Notes under the pieces: model-generated | Seen by the model: the letters and a program-made list of their open reading frames with translations, nothing else | The model's database searches: none | Told to the model about the DNA's origin: nothing | Origin: Streptomyces sp. DH12 | GTDB lineage: Bacteria > Actinomycetota > Actinomycetes > Streptomycetales > Streptomycetaceae | Assembly (NCBI RefSeq): GCF_020873895.1 | Contig: NZ_JAHWGT010000038.1 | Span: 1 to 64,000, forward strand | Length of the DNA: 64,000 bases | Direction: 5' to 3' | Translations under genes and position numbers: made by a program | In this document: positions 18,330 through 27,139 of the stretch, piece by piece | Numbering within the stretch: the first letter of the stretch is position 1 | Layout: each line of letters begins with the position of its first letter

Positions 18330-19826
18330 ATGACGACTCGAACACACTCCGTGACCGCGCGTGCGGACGCCTCCCCTCGACCCTCCACCGCTACGAGCGG
18401 GCCCGGCAGGTCCCCGGGCTCCGACCGTCCGGCGCGCGGCCGCACCGGCGTGCCCCGGACGCGAGGGCGCCACCGCGGCCGTGCCGACGCGGCGCGGGAC
18501 GCGGTGGCCGCCTACGCGCTTCGGCGCAGGGCGGACGCGCTGATGGCGAGCGCCCCACGACCCGCCCGTGCGCACCCTCGCGCGACCCAACAGCCCTTGG
18601 GGGAACGGCCCGCGGCCTCCCAGCCCCCGAGCGCGCAACCCCCGAGCGCGCAACCCCCGAGCGCACAACCCCGGGTCGGGGAACCCCGGGTCGGGGAGCC
18701 CCGGGTCGTGGAGCTAGGGGTCGTGGAGCTAGGGGTCGAGGAGCCGCGGGCCGAACACCTCGGGGCCGGGCAGCTCGGGGCCGAGCAGCTCGTGGGCGGG
18801 GTACCGGGTGGGGGAGAGCCGGGCGGGAGCGCGGTGGGCCCGGTGGAGGTGGGTGCCGGTGAGCCCGGCACGGCCGCCACCGGGGCGCCCGCCGCCGAAC
18901 CAGCGCAGCCGCCGCCCCGGGGTGTTCCGCTCCGGCGGGTGCGACCGGCCGGCCGGGTGGGGGAGCCGTCCCCTTCCCCGTACGCGCCGCCGGGGTGGCT
19001 ACCCCGCCCGTCCCTGTCGCCACCGCGCACCGACGGGGCGCCCGAGTCGCCGTCACCCCCGCCACCGCCCCCCGCACCGTCGCCCGTCGCGGCCCGGCAG
19101 CAGTGGCAGCAGCGGCAGCAGTGGTGGATCGCGGTGCGTGAGCGGTTGCCCCTGTGGGTTCAGCTGCGGTGCGGGCTCGAACGCCGCACGCTGGCCGCGC
19201 TCGCCGTGCTGCTCGTCCTGGGGGTGGTGCTCGCCGGTCGCTTCTTCTGGACGGGCCGCCCCGAGACGGTGCACGCCCCGGAGGTGGTGGTGCGCGCCGA
19301 GCCCGCGGCGACCGCCTCGGCGGACCCGCAACCGCCCGTCGACCGGCAGGTCGCCGCGCCACCGGTGGCCGCGCCGACGACCGTGGTCGTCGTCGACGTG
19401 AGCGGCAAGGTCCGCCGTCCCGGCGTGCTGAGGCTCCCGGCGGGCGCCCGGGTCGTCGACGCGCTGCGGGCCGCGGGAGGCGTACCGCCGGGCACGGACA
19501 CGACCGGGCTCAACAGGGCCCGTGTCCTGGTCGACGGCGAACACGTCCTGGTCGGGGTGCCCGCGGCCGCCGGGCCGCCGGGGACACCGCCCGTGGCCGA
19601 TCCGCAGGGCGTCGCGGGAGGCGCCGCCACGGGCGGACCGATCAGCCTCAACAGCGCCACCGTCGAACAGCTCGACACGCTGCCCGGCGTGGGACCGGTT
19701 CTCGCCCGCCACATCATCGACCACCGAACCCGGCACGGGGGTTTCCGGTCCGTGGAGGAGCTGCGGGAGGTGCGCGGCATCGGCGCCCGCCGGTTCGCCG
19801 ACCTCCGTACGCTCGTCACGCCGTGA
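18330..19826 (+). CDS. comEA: ComEA-type DNA-binding competence protein with long repeat-rich N-terminus
   Basis: Predicted 498 residues. The first ~290 are cytoplasmic and low-complexity, including eleven tandem pentapeptides at residues 99-153 (PPSAQ, PRVGE, LGVVE and similar). A membrane span follows (TLAALAVLLVLGVVLAGRFFW). Outside the cell are a SLBB domain (VVVDVSGKVRRPGVLRLPAG) and two helix-hairpin-helix motifs (SLNSATVEQLDTLPGVGPVLA, FRSVEELREVRGIGARRF). These bind DNA in uptake systems. The ATG at 18330 has TACCGT (18317-18322) 7 nt upstream, fitting a leaderless start. The stop overlaps the comEC start (GTGA). Natural competence is not established in streptomycetes, so the role may be DNA scavenging or vestigial. 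Confidence 0.9.
   Translation: MTTRTHSVTARADASPRPSTATSGPGRSPGSDRPARGRTGVPRTRGRHRGRADAARDAVAAYALRRRADALMASAPRPARAHPRATQQPLGERPAASQPPSAQPPSAQPPSAQPRVGEPRVGEPRVVELGVVELGVEEPRAEHLGAGQLGAEQLVGGVPGGGEPGGSAVGPVEVGAGEPGTAATGAPAAEPAQPPPRGVPLRRVRPAGRVGEPSPSPYAPPGWLPRPSLSPPRTDGAPESPSPPPPPPAPSPVAARQQWQQRQQWWIAVRERLPLWVQLRCGLERRTLAALAVLLVLGVVLAGRFFWTGRPETVHAPEVVVRAEPAATASADPQPPVDRQVAAPPVAAPTTVVVVDVSGKVRRPGVLRLPAGARVVDALRAAGGVPPGTDTTGLNRARVLVDGEHVLVGVPAAAGPPGTPPVADPQGVAGGAATGGPISLNSATVEQLDTLPGVGPVLARHIIDHRTRHGGFRSVEELREVRGIGARRFADLRTLVTP
18624..18788 (+). repeat. Eleven degenerate 15-bp tandem repeats in comEA
   Basis: In-frame 15-bp units drift from CCCCCGAGCGCGCAA (three copies, one base changed in the third) through CCCCGGGTCGGGGAG and CTAGGGGTCGTGGAG to CTCGGGGCCGAGCAG. 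They encode pentapeptides PPSAQ (x3), PRVGE (x2), PRVVE, LGVVE, LGVEE, PRAEH, LGAGQ and LGAEQ. Because the unit is five codons, copy-number change keeps the frame. Confidence 0.9.
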
Positions 19827-22402
19827 CCCGCCCCGAGGCGCCGCCGCGCGGTGCGGCCGACCGGCCGACCGCGGACGCCGTGCCGCGGCGTCCCTCCCGG
19901 CCGCTGGTCCACAGCAGGTCCGGCCACCGGCTGGGAGCCGCCCGCCCGCGACAGGAGGAACCGGCCGACCTGAGGCTGGTCGCGCCCGCCGCGGCGGCCT
20001 GGGGGGCGGCCGCGCTCGCCCTGGGCGCGCCGGGCTGGTGGACCGTGCTCGGAGTCACCTCGTGCGGGGCGGTCGCCGCGGTCCTCCTGCTCCGCGGGCG
20101 GACCGCGCGCGGACCGGCGGCCTTCGCGCGGCGGGGGAGGACCACCGCGTGCGCCGCGGTGCTGCTGTGCGCGGCGGCCGGGGCGGCGTCCGCCGGACTG
20201 CACGGAGCGGACCTGCGGCGGGGGCCCGTCCCGGTGCTGGCGGCCGAACACCGCAGGGTCGGGGTCGAGCTGTCGGTCGTCTCCGATCCGCGCCCCGTCG
20301 TCCCGCGGGTCCGCGGCAACCACGCGATGCCCGCCTCCGTCATGCTGGACGCCGAGGTGACGCGGGTGACGGCGCCCGACGGGACCGTCGCACGGGTCCG
20401 CACACCGGTCCTGGTCCTCGCCCGGCCGGGCGAGGACCGGCGGGCCGCCGCGGTCTGGCTGCGGCTGCTGCCCTCCACCGTGCTCCGCGCGGAGGGCCGG
20501 CTCGCGCAGCCGCGCCGGTCCGGTGACCCCTTCGCCGCCGTGCTGTACGTGGACGGCGGGCCGCCGCGGGTCACCGGGCCGCCGAACGGGCCGCAGCGCG
20601 TCGCCGGCCGGTTGCGCGCCGGCCTGCGGGAGGCGACGGACGACCTGCCCCGGGACGCGCGGGCACTGCTGCCGGGCCTGGTCGTCGGTGACACGTCACG
20701 GATCCCGGAGGACCTGCGGGCCGCGTTCCAAGCGACCGACCTGACACATCTTCTGGCCGTCTCGGGGAGCAACCTGACCATTGTCCTGCTGTTGTTGATC
20801 GGGCCCGCGGGGAGAGCGCTGCACGCGGAGCGGGGTGGGCTCGCGCCCCGGCTCGGTGTGTCCCTGCGCGCGACGGCCCTGCTGGGCGGGGGCCTCACGG
20901 TGGCGTTCGTGGTGGTGTGCCGGCCGGAGCCGAGCGTGCTGCGGGCGGCGGCGTGCGGGGCGGTCACCCTGCTCGCCATCGCCACGGGCCGCCGCCGGTC
21001 GCTGATCCCCGCCCTCGCCGCCGCCGTGCTGCTCCTGGTGCTGTACGAACCGTGGTTGGCCCGCGCCTACGGTTTCCTGCTGTCCGTCCTCGCCACCGGC
21101 GCCCTGCTGACGATCGCGCCGCGGTGGAGCGCCGCCCTCCAGGCCCGCGGCATCCCGCCCCGGCCGGCGGAGGCGCTTGCCGCGGCTGCCGCAGCGCAGG
21201 CGGTGTGCGCCCCGGTGGTGGCGGTGTTCGCGGGCCGCGTGAGCCTGGTGGCCATCCCCTGCAACGTCCTCGCCGAGCTGGCCGTCGCCCCGGCGACGGT
21301 GCTCGGGTTCGCCGCCCTGGCGGTGGCGCCGGTGGCCATACCGGTGGCCCGGCTGGTCGCCGACTGCGCCGCCTGGCCCGCCGGGTGGGTGGCGAGCGTC
21401 GCGCGCACCGGAGCGGCGCTGCCCGGCGCGGAGGCCGAGTGGCCGGGCGGTTGGCGGGGCGGGCTGCTGCTCGCCACCGTGACGGTCGCGCTGCTCTTCG
21501 CCGTCCGGCGGCTGCCGCACCGGCCCTGGGTCGCCGCCGGTTGCGTCCTCGTCCTGTTGGTGGCGGTCGTGCGGCCGGCGCCGCTCACCCGCGTCGTCAC
21601 CGGCTGGCCGCCACCGGGTTGGGTCTTCACGATGTGCGACGTCGGCCAGGGCGACGCGACCGTGCTGGCGGCCGGCGACGGCGCGGCCGTCGTCGTCGAC
21701 GCCGGGCCCGACCCCGAGCCGGTTGACCGCTGCCTGCGCGAACTCCAGGTGACCCGCGTGCCGTTGGTGCTGCTCACCCACTTCCACGCCGACCACGTCA
21801 CCGGCCTCCCCGGGGTGCTGCGCGGACGGTCCGTCGGTGTCATCCAGACCACCGCCCTCCACGACCCGCCCGCCCAGGCGGCGTTCGTCCGCCGGACGGC
21901 GGCGGCCGCACGGGTGCCGGTGGTCCGTGCGGCACCCGGCGAGCGGCGCCGCACCGGCCCGCTCGACTGGCAGGTGCTCTGGCCGGCGGCCCGGCCCGGT
22001 TTCGTCCCCGAGGGGCCCAACGACGCCAGCGTCACCCTGCTCGTGCGCACCCGGTCGGGGGTGACGCTGCTGCTCCTCGGCGACCTGGAACCGCCGGCCC
22101 AGCGCGGCCTGGCGCTGGCCCACCCGGCGCTGCCGCCGGTGGACGTACTGAAGGTGGCCCACCACGGCTCGGCCCACCAGGACCCCGGTCTGCTCCGCCG
22201 GGCGAGACCCAGACTCGCCCTGGTGTCGGCGGGGCGGGACAACCCGTACGGGCACCCCTCGCCGCACACCCTCGACGCCCTCCGCGAGGCGGGCGCCGCG
22301 GTCCTGCGCACCGACCGGGACGGCGCCATCGCGGTGACCGGCTCCGGCCGCGACCTCAAGGCCGTGGCCGGACATCCGCCCGACGGCCGGGACGCGCCGT
22401 GA
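19823..22402 (+). CDS. comEC: ComEC/Rec2 family DNA-uptake channel protein
   Basis: Predicted 859 residues. An N-terminal hydrophobic pair (residues ~45-85) and a soluble OB-like DUF4131 domain precede a ~10-helix competence channel (LLAVSGSNLTIVLLLLIGP is the family hallmark, then VLRAAACGAVTLLAIATGRRR). A C-terminal metallo-beta-lactamase nuclease-like domain follows, with HFHADHVTGLPG (first His ~653), NDASVTLLV and KVAHHGSAHQ. The GTG start overlaps the comEA stop by 4 nt, so the two are coupled. In competent bacteria ComEC carries the single strand across the membrane and the MBL domain may degrade the other. Confidence 0.94.
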   Translation: MTRPEAPPRGAADRPTADAVPRRPSRPLVHSRSGHRLGAARPRQEEPADLRLVAPAAAAWGAAALALGAPGWWTVLGVTSCGAVAAVLLLRGRTARGPAAFARRGRTTACAAVLLCAAAGAASAGLHGADLRRGPVPVLAAEHRRVGVELSVVSDPRPVVPRVRGNHAMPASVMLDAEVTRVTAPDGTVARVRTPVLVLARPGEDRRAAAVWLRLLPSTVLRAEGRLAQPRRSGDPFAAVLYVDGGPPRVTGPPNGPQRVAGRLRAGLREATDDLPRDARALLPGLVVGDTSRIPEDLRAAFQATDLTHLLAVSGSNLTIVLLLLIGPAGRALHAERGGLAPRLGVSLRATALLGGGLTVAFVVVCRPEPSVLRAAACGAVTLLAIATGRRRSLIPALAAAVLLLVLYEPWLARAYGFLLSVLATGALLTIAPRWSAALQARGIPPRPAEALAAAAAAQAVCAPVVAVFAGRVSLVAIPCNVLAELAVAPATVLGFAALAVAPVAIPVARLVADCAAWPAGWVASVARTGAALPGAEAEWPGGWRGGLLLATVTVALLFAVRRLPHRPWVAAGCVLVLLVAVVRPAPLTRVVTGWPPPGWVFTMCDVGQGDATVLAAGDGAAVVVDAGPDPEPVDRCLRELQVTRVPLVLLTHFHADHVTGLPGVLRGRSVGVIQTTALHDPPAQAAFVRRTAAAARVPVVRAAPGERRRTGPLDWQVLWPAARPGFVPEGPNDASVTLLVRTRSGVTLLLLGDLEPPAQRGLALAHPALPPVDVLKVAHHGSAHQDPGLLRRARPRLALVSAGRDNPYGHPSPHTLDALREAGAAVLRTDRDGAIAVTGSGRDLKAVAGHPPDGRDAP

Positions 22403-22511
22403 CCGCGGCCCCGCACGAGCGCGGAGCCGGTACCCGCCGGACGTCACGCGGGACCGCACGGCAGGCCCACCTGGCGGCCGGCCGCACCGGGAGGGGTTGA
22501 ACAATGGTGTC

Positions 22512-22784
22512 GTGAACGGAGTGAACGAAGACAACCGCACCGGCGACGTCCGGCACGTGCTCGTCCTGCCCGACCGGGACGCCGCGGCCGAGGTCGCCGA
22601 GGCGCTCGGCGAGCGGTTCGCACTGCACGAGGAGCCGCTCCTCGTGCGCGACGCCCTCGCGGGCGAGGACGACGCCGAGGACGCCCAGTGGCTCGTGGTG
22701 GTCGAGGACCCGGACGGCCGCTTCTCCGCCGCCGAGCTGGACGACCTCGCCGCCGAGTGGGACGGCTGGCGCGAGGAGCCATAG
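22512..22784 (+). CDS. Small acidic protein, hypothetical
   Basis: Predicted 90 residues, very acidic, with an alpha/beta-like pattern: VRHVLVLPDRDAAAEVAEAL, then RFALHEEPLLVRDALAGED, then QWLVVVEDPDGRFSAAELDDLAAEWDGW. I recognise it as conserved next to comEC/holA in actinobacteria but know no function. The GTG at 22512 is chosen because AACAAT (22500-22505) ends 6 nt before it; GAGGGG lies too far upstream to act as a ribosome site. Confidence 0.75.
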   Translation: MNGVNEDNRTGDVRHVLVLPDRDAAAEVAEALGERFALHEEPLLVRDALAGEDDAEDAQWLVVVEDPDGRFSAAELDDLAAEWDGWREEP

Positions 22785-23086
22785 GGCTGTCAGGGGAGCC
22801 GTCGACGGGAAGAGGCCGGCCGGGGGCCCGGCAGGGGGCTCGACCGGGGGACCCGGCAGGGGCCCGGCCGGCGGCCGGCGCTGTGGGCCCGGCGGGGGCC
22901 GGGAGAGACGGCGGGCACCGGTGGGGCGAGGGAGGCGAGGGAGGCGAGGGAGGAGTTCCGTGCCGGGTGGTGGGCGCTGCGGGTGAGGAGGGCCGCCGGG
23001 CCGAGTGGTGCCGGTGAGGGGCGGGCCGGGCCGTGCGGTGGCACGGGCGCGGCCGGGTGTCGGTGGCCCGTGGGATGCTGGGCGTG
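22785..23086. other. Gene-free stretch before holA
   Basis: About 300 bases of G-rich low-complexity sequence (repeats of GAGGGAGGC near 22926-22952 and CCCGGC/GGGGCC blocks). I see no gene. GATGCT (23074-23079), 7 nt before the holA ATG, is a likely -10. Confidence 0.6.
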
Positions 23087-24070
23087 ATGGCTCCCAAGAA
23101 CCCGACCGACGACCCGCTCGCCCCCGTCACCCTCGCCGTGGGCCAGGAGGACCTCCTCCTGGACCGCGCCGTCGCGCAGGTGGTGACCGCGGCGCGGGCC
23201 GCCGACGCCGACACCGACGTCCGCGACCTGACCGCCGACCAGCTCCAGCCCGGCGGCCTCGCCGAGCTGACCAGCCCCTCGCTCTTCGCCGAGCGCAAGG
23301 TCCTGATCGTGCGCAACGCCCAGGACCTGCCCGCGGACACCGTCAAGGACATCAAGGCGTATCTGGCCTCGCCCGTCGAGGACATCTCGCTCGTCCTCCT
23401 CCACCCCGGGGGAGCGAAGGGCAAGGGCCTCCTCGACGCCGCGCGGAAGGCGGGCGCCCGCGAGGTCGCCTGCCCCAAGACGACGAAGCCGGCGGAGCGT
23501 CTGACGTTCGTGCGGCAGGAGTTCCGGGCGCAGGGCAGGTCGGCCACGCCGGAGGCGTGCCAGGCGCTCGTCGACGCGATCGGCAGCGACCTGCGCGAGC
23601 TGTCCAGTGCCGTCTCGCAGCTCACGGCGGACGTCGAGGGCACCATCGACGAGGCCGTCGTCGGCCGCTACTACACCGGCCGCGCCGAGGCGTCCAGCTT
23701 CAACGTCGCCGACCGGGCCGTGGAGGGCCGCGCCGCCGAGGCGCTGGAGGCCCTGCGCTGGTCCCTGTCGACCGGCGTGGCTCCCGTACTGATCACGAGC
23801 GCGCTGGCGCAGGGCGTGCGCGCCATCGGGAAGCTGTCCTCCGCGCGCGGGGGCCGGCCCGCCGACCTCGCCCGCGAGCTGGGCATGCCGCCCTGGAAGA
23901 TCGACCGGGTGCGCCAGCAGATGCGGGGCTGGACCCCGGACGGCGTGGCCGTCGCCCTGCGGGCCGTCGCCGAGGCCGACGCGGGCGTCAAGGGAGGCGG
24001 GGACGATCCCGTGTACGCCCTGGAGAAGGCGGTCGTCACCATCGCCCGCGCCGCCCGCTCCCGCCGCTGA
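23087..24070 (+). CDS. holA: DNA polymerase III subunit delta
   Basis: The 327 residues match the clamp-loader delta subunit, which opens the beta clamp during replication. Recognisable pieces: VTLAVGQEDLLLDRAV, DVRDLTADQLQPGGLAELTSPSLFAERKVLIV (the clamp-contacting N-terminal region), VEDISLVLLHPGG, then the AAA+ lid and C-terminal collar domain (AVEGRAAEALEALRWSLSTG, ELGMPPWKIDRVRQQM, GWTPDGVAVALRAVAEADAGVKG). The start is ATG 23087 (MAPKNPTD), with GATGCT 7 nt upstream and no Shine-Dalgarno. It follows comEC as in many bacteria and converges with rpsT. Confidence 0.94.
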   Translation: MAPKNPTDDPLAPVTLAVGQEDLLLDRAVAQVVTAARAADADTDVRDLTADQLQPGGLAELTSPSLFAERKVLIVRNAQDLPADTVKDIKAYLASPVEDISLVLLHPGGAKGKGLLDAARKAGAREVACPKTTKPAERLTFVRQEFRAQGRSATPEACQALVDAIGSDLRELSSAVSQLTADVEGTIDEAVVGRYYTGRAEASSFNVADRAVEGRAAEALEALRWSLSTGVAPVLITSALAQGVRAIGKLSSARGGRPADLARELGMPPWKIDRVRQQMRGWTPDGVAVALRAVAEADAGVKGGGDDPVYALEKAVVTIARAARSRR

Positions 24071-24489
24071 GACGTCCAGCCGGTGCCGGTGCGCACACCT
24101 CGCCGGGGCATACCGGCCGGTGCCGATGCGCCCTCCGGGCCTGGCCCCGCCGGTGCGCACACCCCGCCGGTGCGCACCGCCGGTGTCGATGCGTACGCCC
24201 GGGCCTGGGCCCCGGCGAGGCGGCCGCGGCCGGGGCCGGGTATGCCGAAGGCCCCGAGGCCGTTCTGGGGAAGAACGGCCTCGGGGCCTTCGGTTCACGA
24301 TGCTGAGCCCGTACCCGCGTGGCGAACGCAGGCCGCGTACGAGCTCGGGGGTGCCGGTCGGGAGCGTGGTTGAGAGGGCCCGCTTGGGTCCCTTCCGGCG
24401 ATCAAGTCTTCCGGGTCGGTCCCTGCCGGGGCGTGTGCCCGGGAGGGTCCGGCCGGTTCCGGGGACGGTGCCCCCGGGACAGGGGAAGC
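24071..24489. other. Convergent intergenic region holA/rpsT
   Basis: About 420 bases without a gene. 24080-24200 holds imperfect direct repeats of GCCGGTGCGCACACC and GCCGGTG(C/T)CGATGCG. 24245-24293 is a 22-bp perfect inverted repeat (see terminator). 24300-24489 shows nothing I can name. Confidence 0.6.
24245..24293. terminator. Long bidirectional hairpin between holA and rpsT
   Basis: A perfect 22-bp inverted repeat: the left arm 24245-24266 begins CCGAAGGCCCC, the right arm 24272-24293 ends GGGGCCTTCGG, with loop GGGGA. It lies between convergent genes. There is no T-run, as is common for actinobacterial terminators. Confidence 0.75.
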
Positions 24490-24756
24490 TCAGCCCTGCA
24501 GGGTGGAGACCCGGGCAGCCAGCGCCGACTTCTTGTTGGCGGCGGCGTTCTTGTGGATGACACCCTTGGAGACGGCCTTGTCGAGCTTGCGGGACGCCTC
24601 GCGGACCGCCACGGCGGCCTTCTCGACGTCACCCGCGGCGGCAGCCTCACGGGCCTTGCGGATCGCGGTCTTGAGCGACGACTTGACGGCCTTGTTGCGC
24701 AGGCGCGCCTTCTCGTTCGTCTTGTTCCGCTTGATCTGGGACTTGATGTTCGCCAC
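24490..24756 (-). CDS. rpsT: 30S ribosomal protein S20
   Basis: An 88-residue Lys/Arg/Ala-rich helical protein with the S20 start [18 protein letters not shown] and the helix [19 protein letters not shown]. It binds 16S rRNA early in 30S assembly. The start codon is GTG at 24756, with AAAAGG about 6 nt upstream. It is divergent from lepA, a common actinobacterial arrangement that places two translation genes back to back. Confidence 0.97.
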   Translation of the reverse strand: MANIKSQIKRNKTNEKARLRNKAVKSSLKTAIRKAREAAAAGDVEKAAVAVREASRKLDKAVSKGVIHKNAAANKKSALAARVSTLQG

Positions 24757-24975
24757 GAAAGAGCCTTTTCAGGTTCGTAAGGATTCCTCAGAGTGTGTCA
24801 CGCTGCTTGAGAGGGCCACGAGACACAGCTGCCCAGGCTACCAGCAGCTCTTCGGGCGGCCCAAACCGAGCGCCCGTCCCCGTCCGTGGGACCATGGAAG
24901 CTACGTATCGATCCGACGTCGACCCGAGCAGAGACACCGGCGTACGCCCGTGCGTCTCGAGAATCAGGACCCTGC

Positions 24976-26844
24976 GTGCCCGCGACCCCTACCCACGTGC
25001 CCGAGCCGAGCCGTACCGACCCGGCACTGATCCGCAACTTCTGCATCATCGCGCACATCGACCACGGCAAGTCGACCCTTGCCGACCGGATGCTCCAGCT
25101 GACCGGTGTGGTCGAGCAGCGGCAGATGCGCGCTCAGTATCTCGACCGCATGGACATCGAGCGCGAGCGCGGCATCACCATCAAGTCCCAGGCCGTGCGC
25201 CTGCCCTGGGCTCCCACCGAGGGTGAGGGGCAGGGCCGGACCCACATCCTCAACATGATCGACACCCCGGGCCACGTGGACTTCACGTACGAGGTGTCCC
25301 GCTCGCTCGCCGCCTGCGAGGGCACGGTCCTCCTCGTCGACGCCGCACAGGGCATCGAGGCGCAGACCCTCGCCAACCTCTACCTGGCGATGGAGAACGA
25401 CCTCACCATCGTCCCGGTCCTCAACAAGATCGACCTGCCGGCCGCGCAGCCGGAGAAGTTCGCCGAGGAGCTGGCGAACCTGGTCGGCTGCGACCCGTCC
25501 GACGTGCTGCGGGTCTCGGCGAAGACGGGTCTGGGCGTGGAGGCGCTGCTCGACCGCGTGGTCAGGGAGGTCCCGGCGCCGGTGGGCGTCGCCGACGCCC
25601 CCGCCCGCGCGATGATCTTCGACTCGGTCTACGACTCCTACCGCGGTGTCGTCACCTACGTCCGTGTCATCGACGGGCAGCTCAACAAGCGCGAGCGCAT
25701 CCGCATGATGTCCACCGGCGCGACGCACGAGCTGCTGGAGATCGGGACGAACTCGCCGGAGATGCTCCCGGCCGACGGTCTCGGCGTCGGTGAGGTCGGC
25801 TACCTGATCACGGGTGTGAAGGACGTCCGGCAGTCCAAGGTCGGTGACACGATCACCACCCTCCACAAGGGCGCCACCGAGGCCCTCGGCGGGTACAAGG
25901 ACCCCAAGCCGATGGTGTTCTCCGGCCTCTACCCGCTCGACGGCTCCGACTACCCGGAGCTGCGCGACGCGCTCGACAAGCTCCAGCTCAACGACGCGGC
26001 GCTGGTCTACGAGCCGGAGACCTCCGCGGCCCTCGGCTTCGGTTTCCGCGTGGGCTTCCTCGGGCTGCTGCACCTCGACGTGATCCGGGAGCGGCTGGAG
26101 CGCGAGTTCGGCCTCGACCTGATCGCCACGGCGCCGAACGTGGTCTACCGGGTCCTCATGGAGGACGGCACCGAGCACACCGTCACCAACCCGAGCGAGT
26201 TCCCCGAGGGCAAGATCAGCGAGGTGTACGAGCCGGTCGTCCGCGCGACGATCCTCGCGCCCTCCGAGTTCATCGGCTCGATCATGGAGCTGTGCCAGAC
26301 GCGCCGCGGCACCCTCCTCGGCATGGACTACCTCTCCGAGGACCGCGTCGAGATCCGCTACACGCTGCCCCTCGCGGAGATCGTCTTCGACTTCTTCGAC
26401 CAGCTGAAGTCCAAGACCCGCGGCTACGCCTCCCTCGACTACGAGCCCACCGGCGAGCAGAGCAGCTCCCTGGTCAAGGTGGACATCCTGCTCCACGGCG
26501 ACAAGGTCGACGCCTTCTCCGCCATCACGCACAAGGACGCGGCGTACGCGTACGGCGTGCGGCTCGTGGCGAAGCTGCGCGAGCTCATCCCGCGGCAGGC
26601 GTTCGAGGTGCCGATCCAGGCGGCCATCGGCTCGCGCGTCATCGCCCGCGAGACCATCCGCGCCATCCGCAAGGACGTCCTCGCCAAGTGCTACGGCGGT
26701 GACATCTCCCGGAAGCGCAAGCTGCTGGAGAAGCAGAAGGAAGGCAAGAAGCGGATGAAGATGGTCGGCTCCGTGGAGGTGCCGCAGGAGGCCTTCATCG
26801 CGGTCCTGTCCAGCGACGAGTCGGCGGGCAAGGGCAAGAAGTAA
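24976..26844 (+). CDS. lepA: Elongation factor 4 (LepA)
   Basis: A ribosome-dependent GTPase of 622 residues, the family length. The G1 motif is AHIDHGKST (26-34), followed by the switch region [12 protein letters not shown]3 DTPGHVD and G4 NKIDLP. After these come the EF-G-like domains and the LepA-specific C-terminal domain rich in basic residues ([25 protein letters not shown]). The start is GTG 24976 with AGGA 6 nt before it. Longer in-frame readings upstream lack conservation and a ribosome site. A strong terminator follows at 26900. Confidence 0.97.
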   Translation: MPATPTHVPEPSRTDPALIRNFCIIAHIDHGKSTLADRMLQLTGVVEQRQMRAQYLDRMDIERERGITIKSQAVRLPWAPTEGEGQGRTHILNMIDTPGHVDFTYEVSRSLAACEGTVLLVDAAQGIEAQTLANLYLAMENDLTIVPVLNKIDLPAAQPEKFAEELANLVGCDPSDVLRVSAKTGLGVEALLDRVVREVPAPVGVADAPARAMIFDSVYDSYRGVVTYVRVIDGQLNKRERIRMMSTGATHELLEIGTNSPEMLPADGLGVGEVGYLITGVKDVRQSKVGDTITTLHKGATEALGGYKDPKPMVFSGLYPLDGSDYPELRDALDKLQLNDAALVYEPETSAALGFGFRVGFLGLLHLDVIRERLEREFGLDLIATAPNVVYRVLMEDGTEHTVTNPSEFPEGKISEVYEPVVRATILAPSEFIGSIMELCQTRRGTLLGMDYLSEDRVEIRYTLPLAEIVFDFFDQLKSKTRGYASLDYEPTGEQSSSLVKVDILLHGDKVDAFSAITHKDAAYAYGVRLVAKLRELIPRQAFEVPIQAAIGSRVIARETIRAIRKDVLAKCYGGDISRKRKLLEKQKEGKKRMKMVGSVEVPQEAFIAVLSSDESAGKGKK

Positions 26845-26899
26845 CGGCCCGGCGCCGGCCCGTCGCCCGCGGTGGGCGACGGCCCGGCACCCGTCGCGC

Positions 26900-26941
26900 G
26901 GAGGCGCCTGTCCGGATGACGGACGGGCGCCTCCCCCTTTT
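26900..26941 (+). terminator. Intrinsic terminator of lepA
   Basis: A 15-bp stem with one T:G pair (GGAGGCGCCTGTCCG 26900-26914 with CGGACGGGCGCCTCC 26920-26934), a 5-nt loop and CCCTTTT. A smaller 9-bp hairpin (CCGTCGCCC/GGGCGACGG, 26860-26882) precedes it. Confidence 0.88.
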
Positions 26942-27037
26942 GACCCCGTCCCGCAGTCGTTATGAACCGGGTATGAATCCCGAGGCCGCTGCCCCTTACG
27001 CCGCGGACAACGGCGCTCTAACCTGATCCCGCTCGGG

Positions 27038-27054
27038 GTTACTCGCGAGTTAAA
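27038..27054. promoter_or_regulatory. Putative operator upstream of the acyl-CoA synthetase
   Basis: Perfect 10-bp palindrome ACTCGCGAGT (27041-27050) inside GTTACTCGCGAGTTAAAC. It sits about 90 nt before the GTG start, in an unusually AT-rich patch. A centre of this form (TTACT...AGTAA) is typical of TetR-family fatty-acid regulators, and the downstream gene activates fatty acids. The regulator itself is not in the window. Confidence 0.5.
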
Positions 27055-27139
27055 CAACCAGCCGTTGATCCACGCTTTTCCCGCAGCAGTGAACAGCCCG
27101 CACGACGTGCGGCACCTGCCAGGCCCGCCGGAGGACGCC

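Noticed and set aside
24080-24200. Direct repeats of GCCGGTGCGCACACC type as a possible CRISPR or integration site
   Set aside because: Units are short, imperfect and contiguous, with no unique spacers and no cas genes or integrase nearby.
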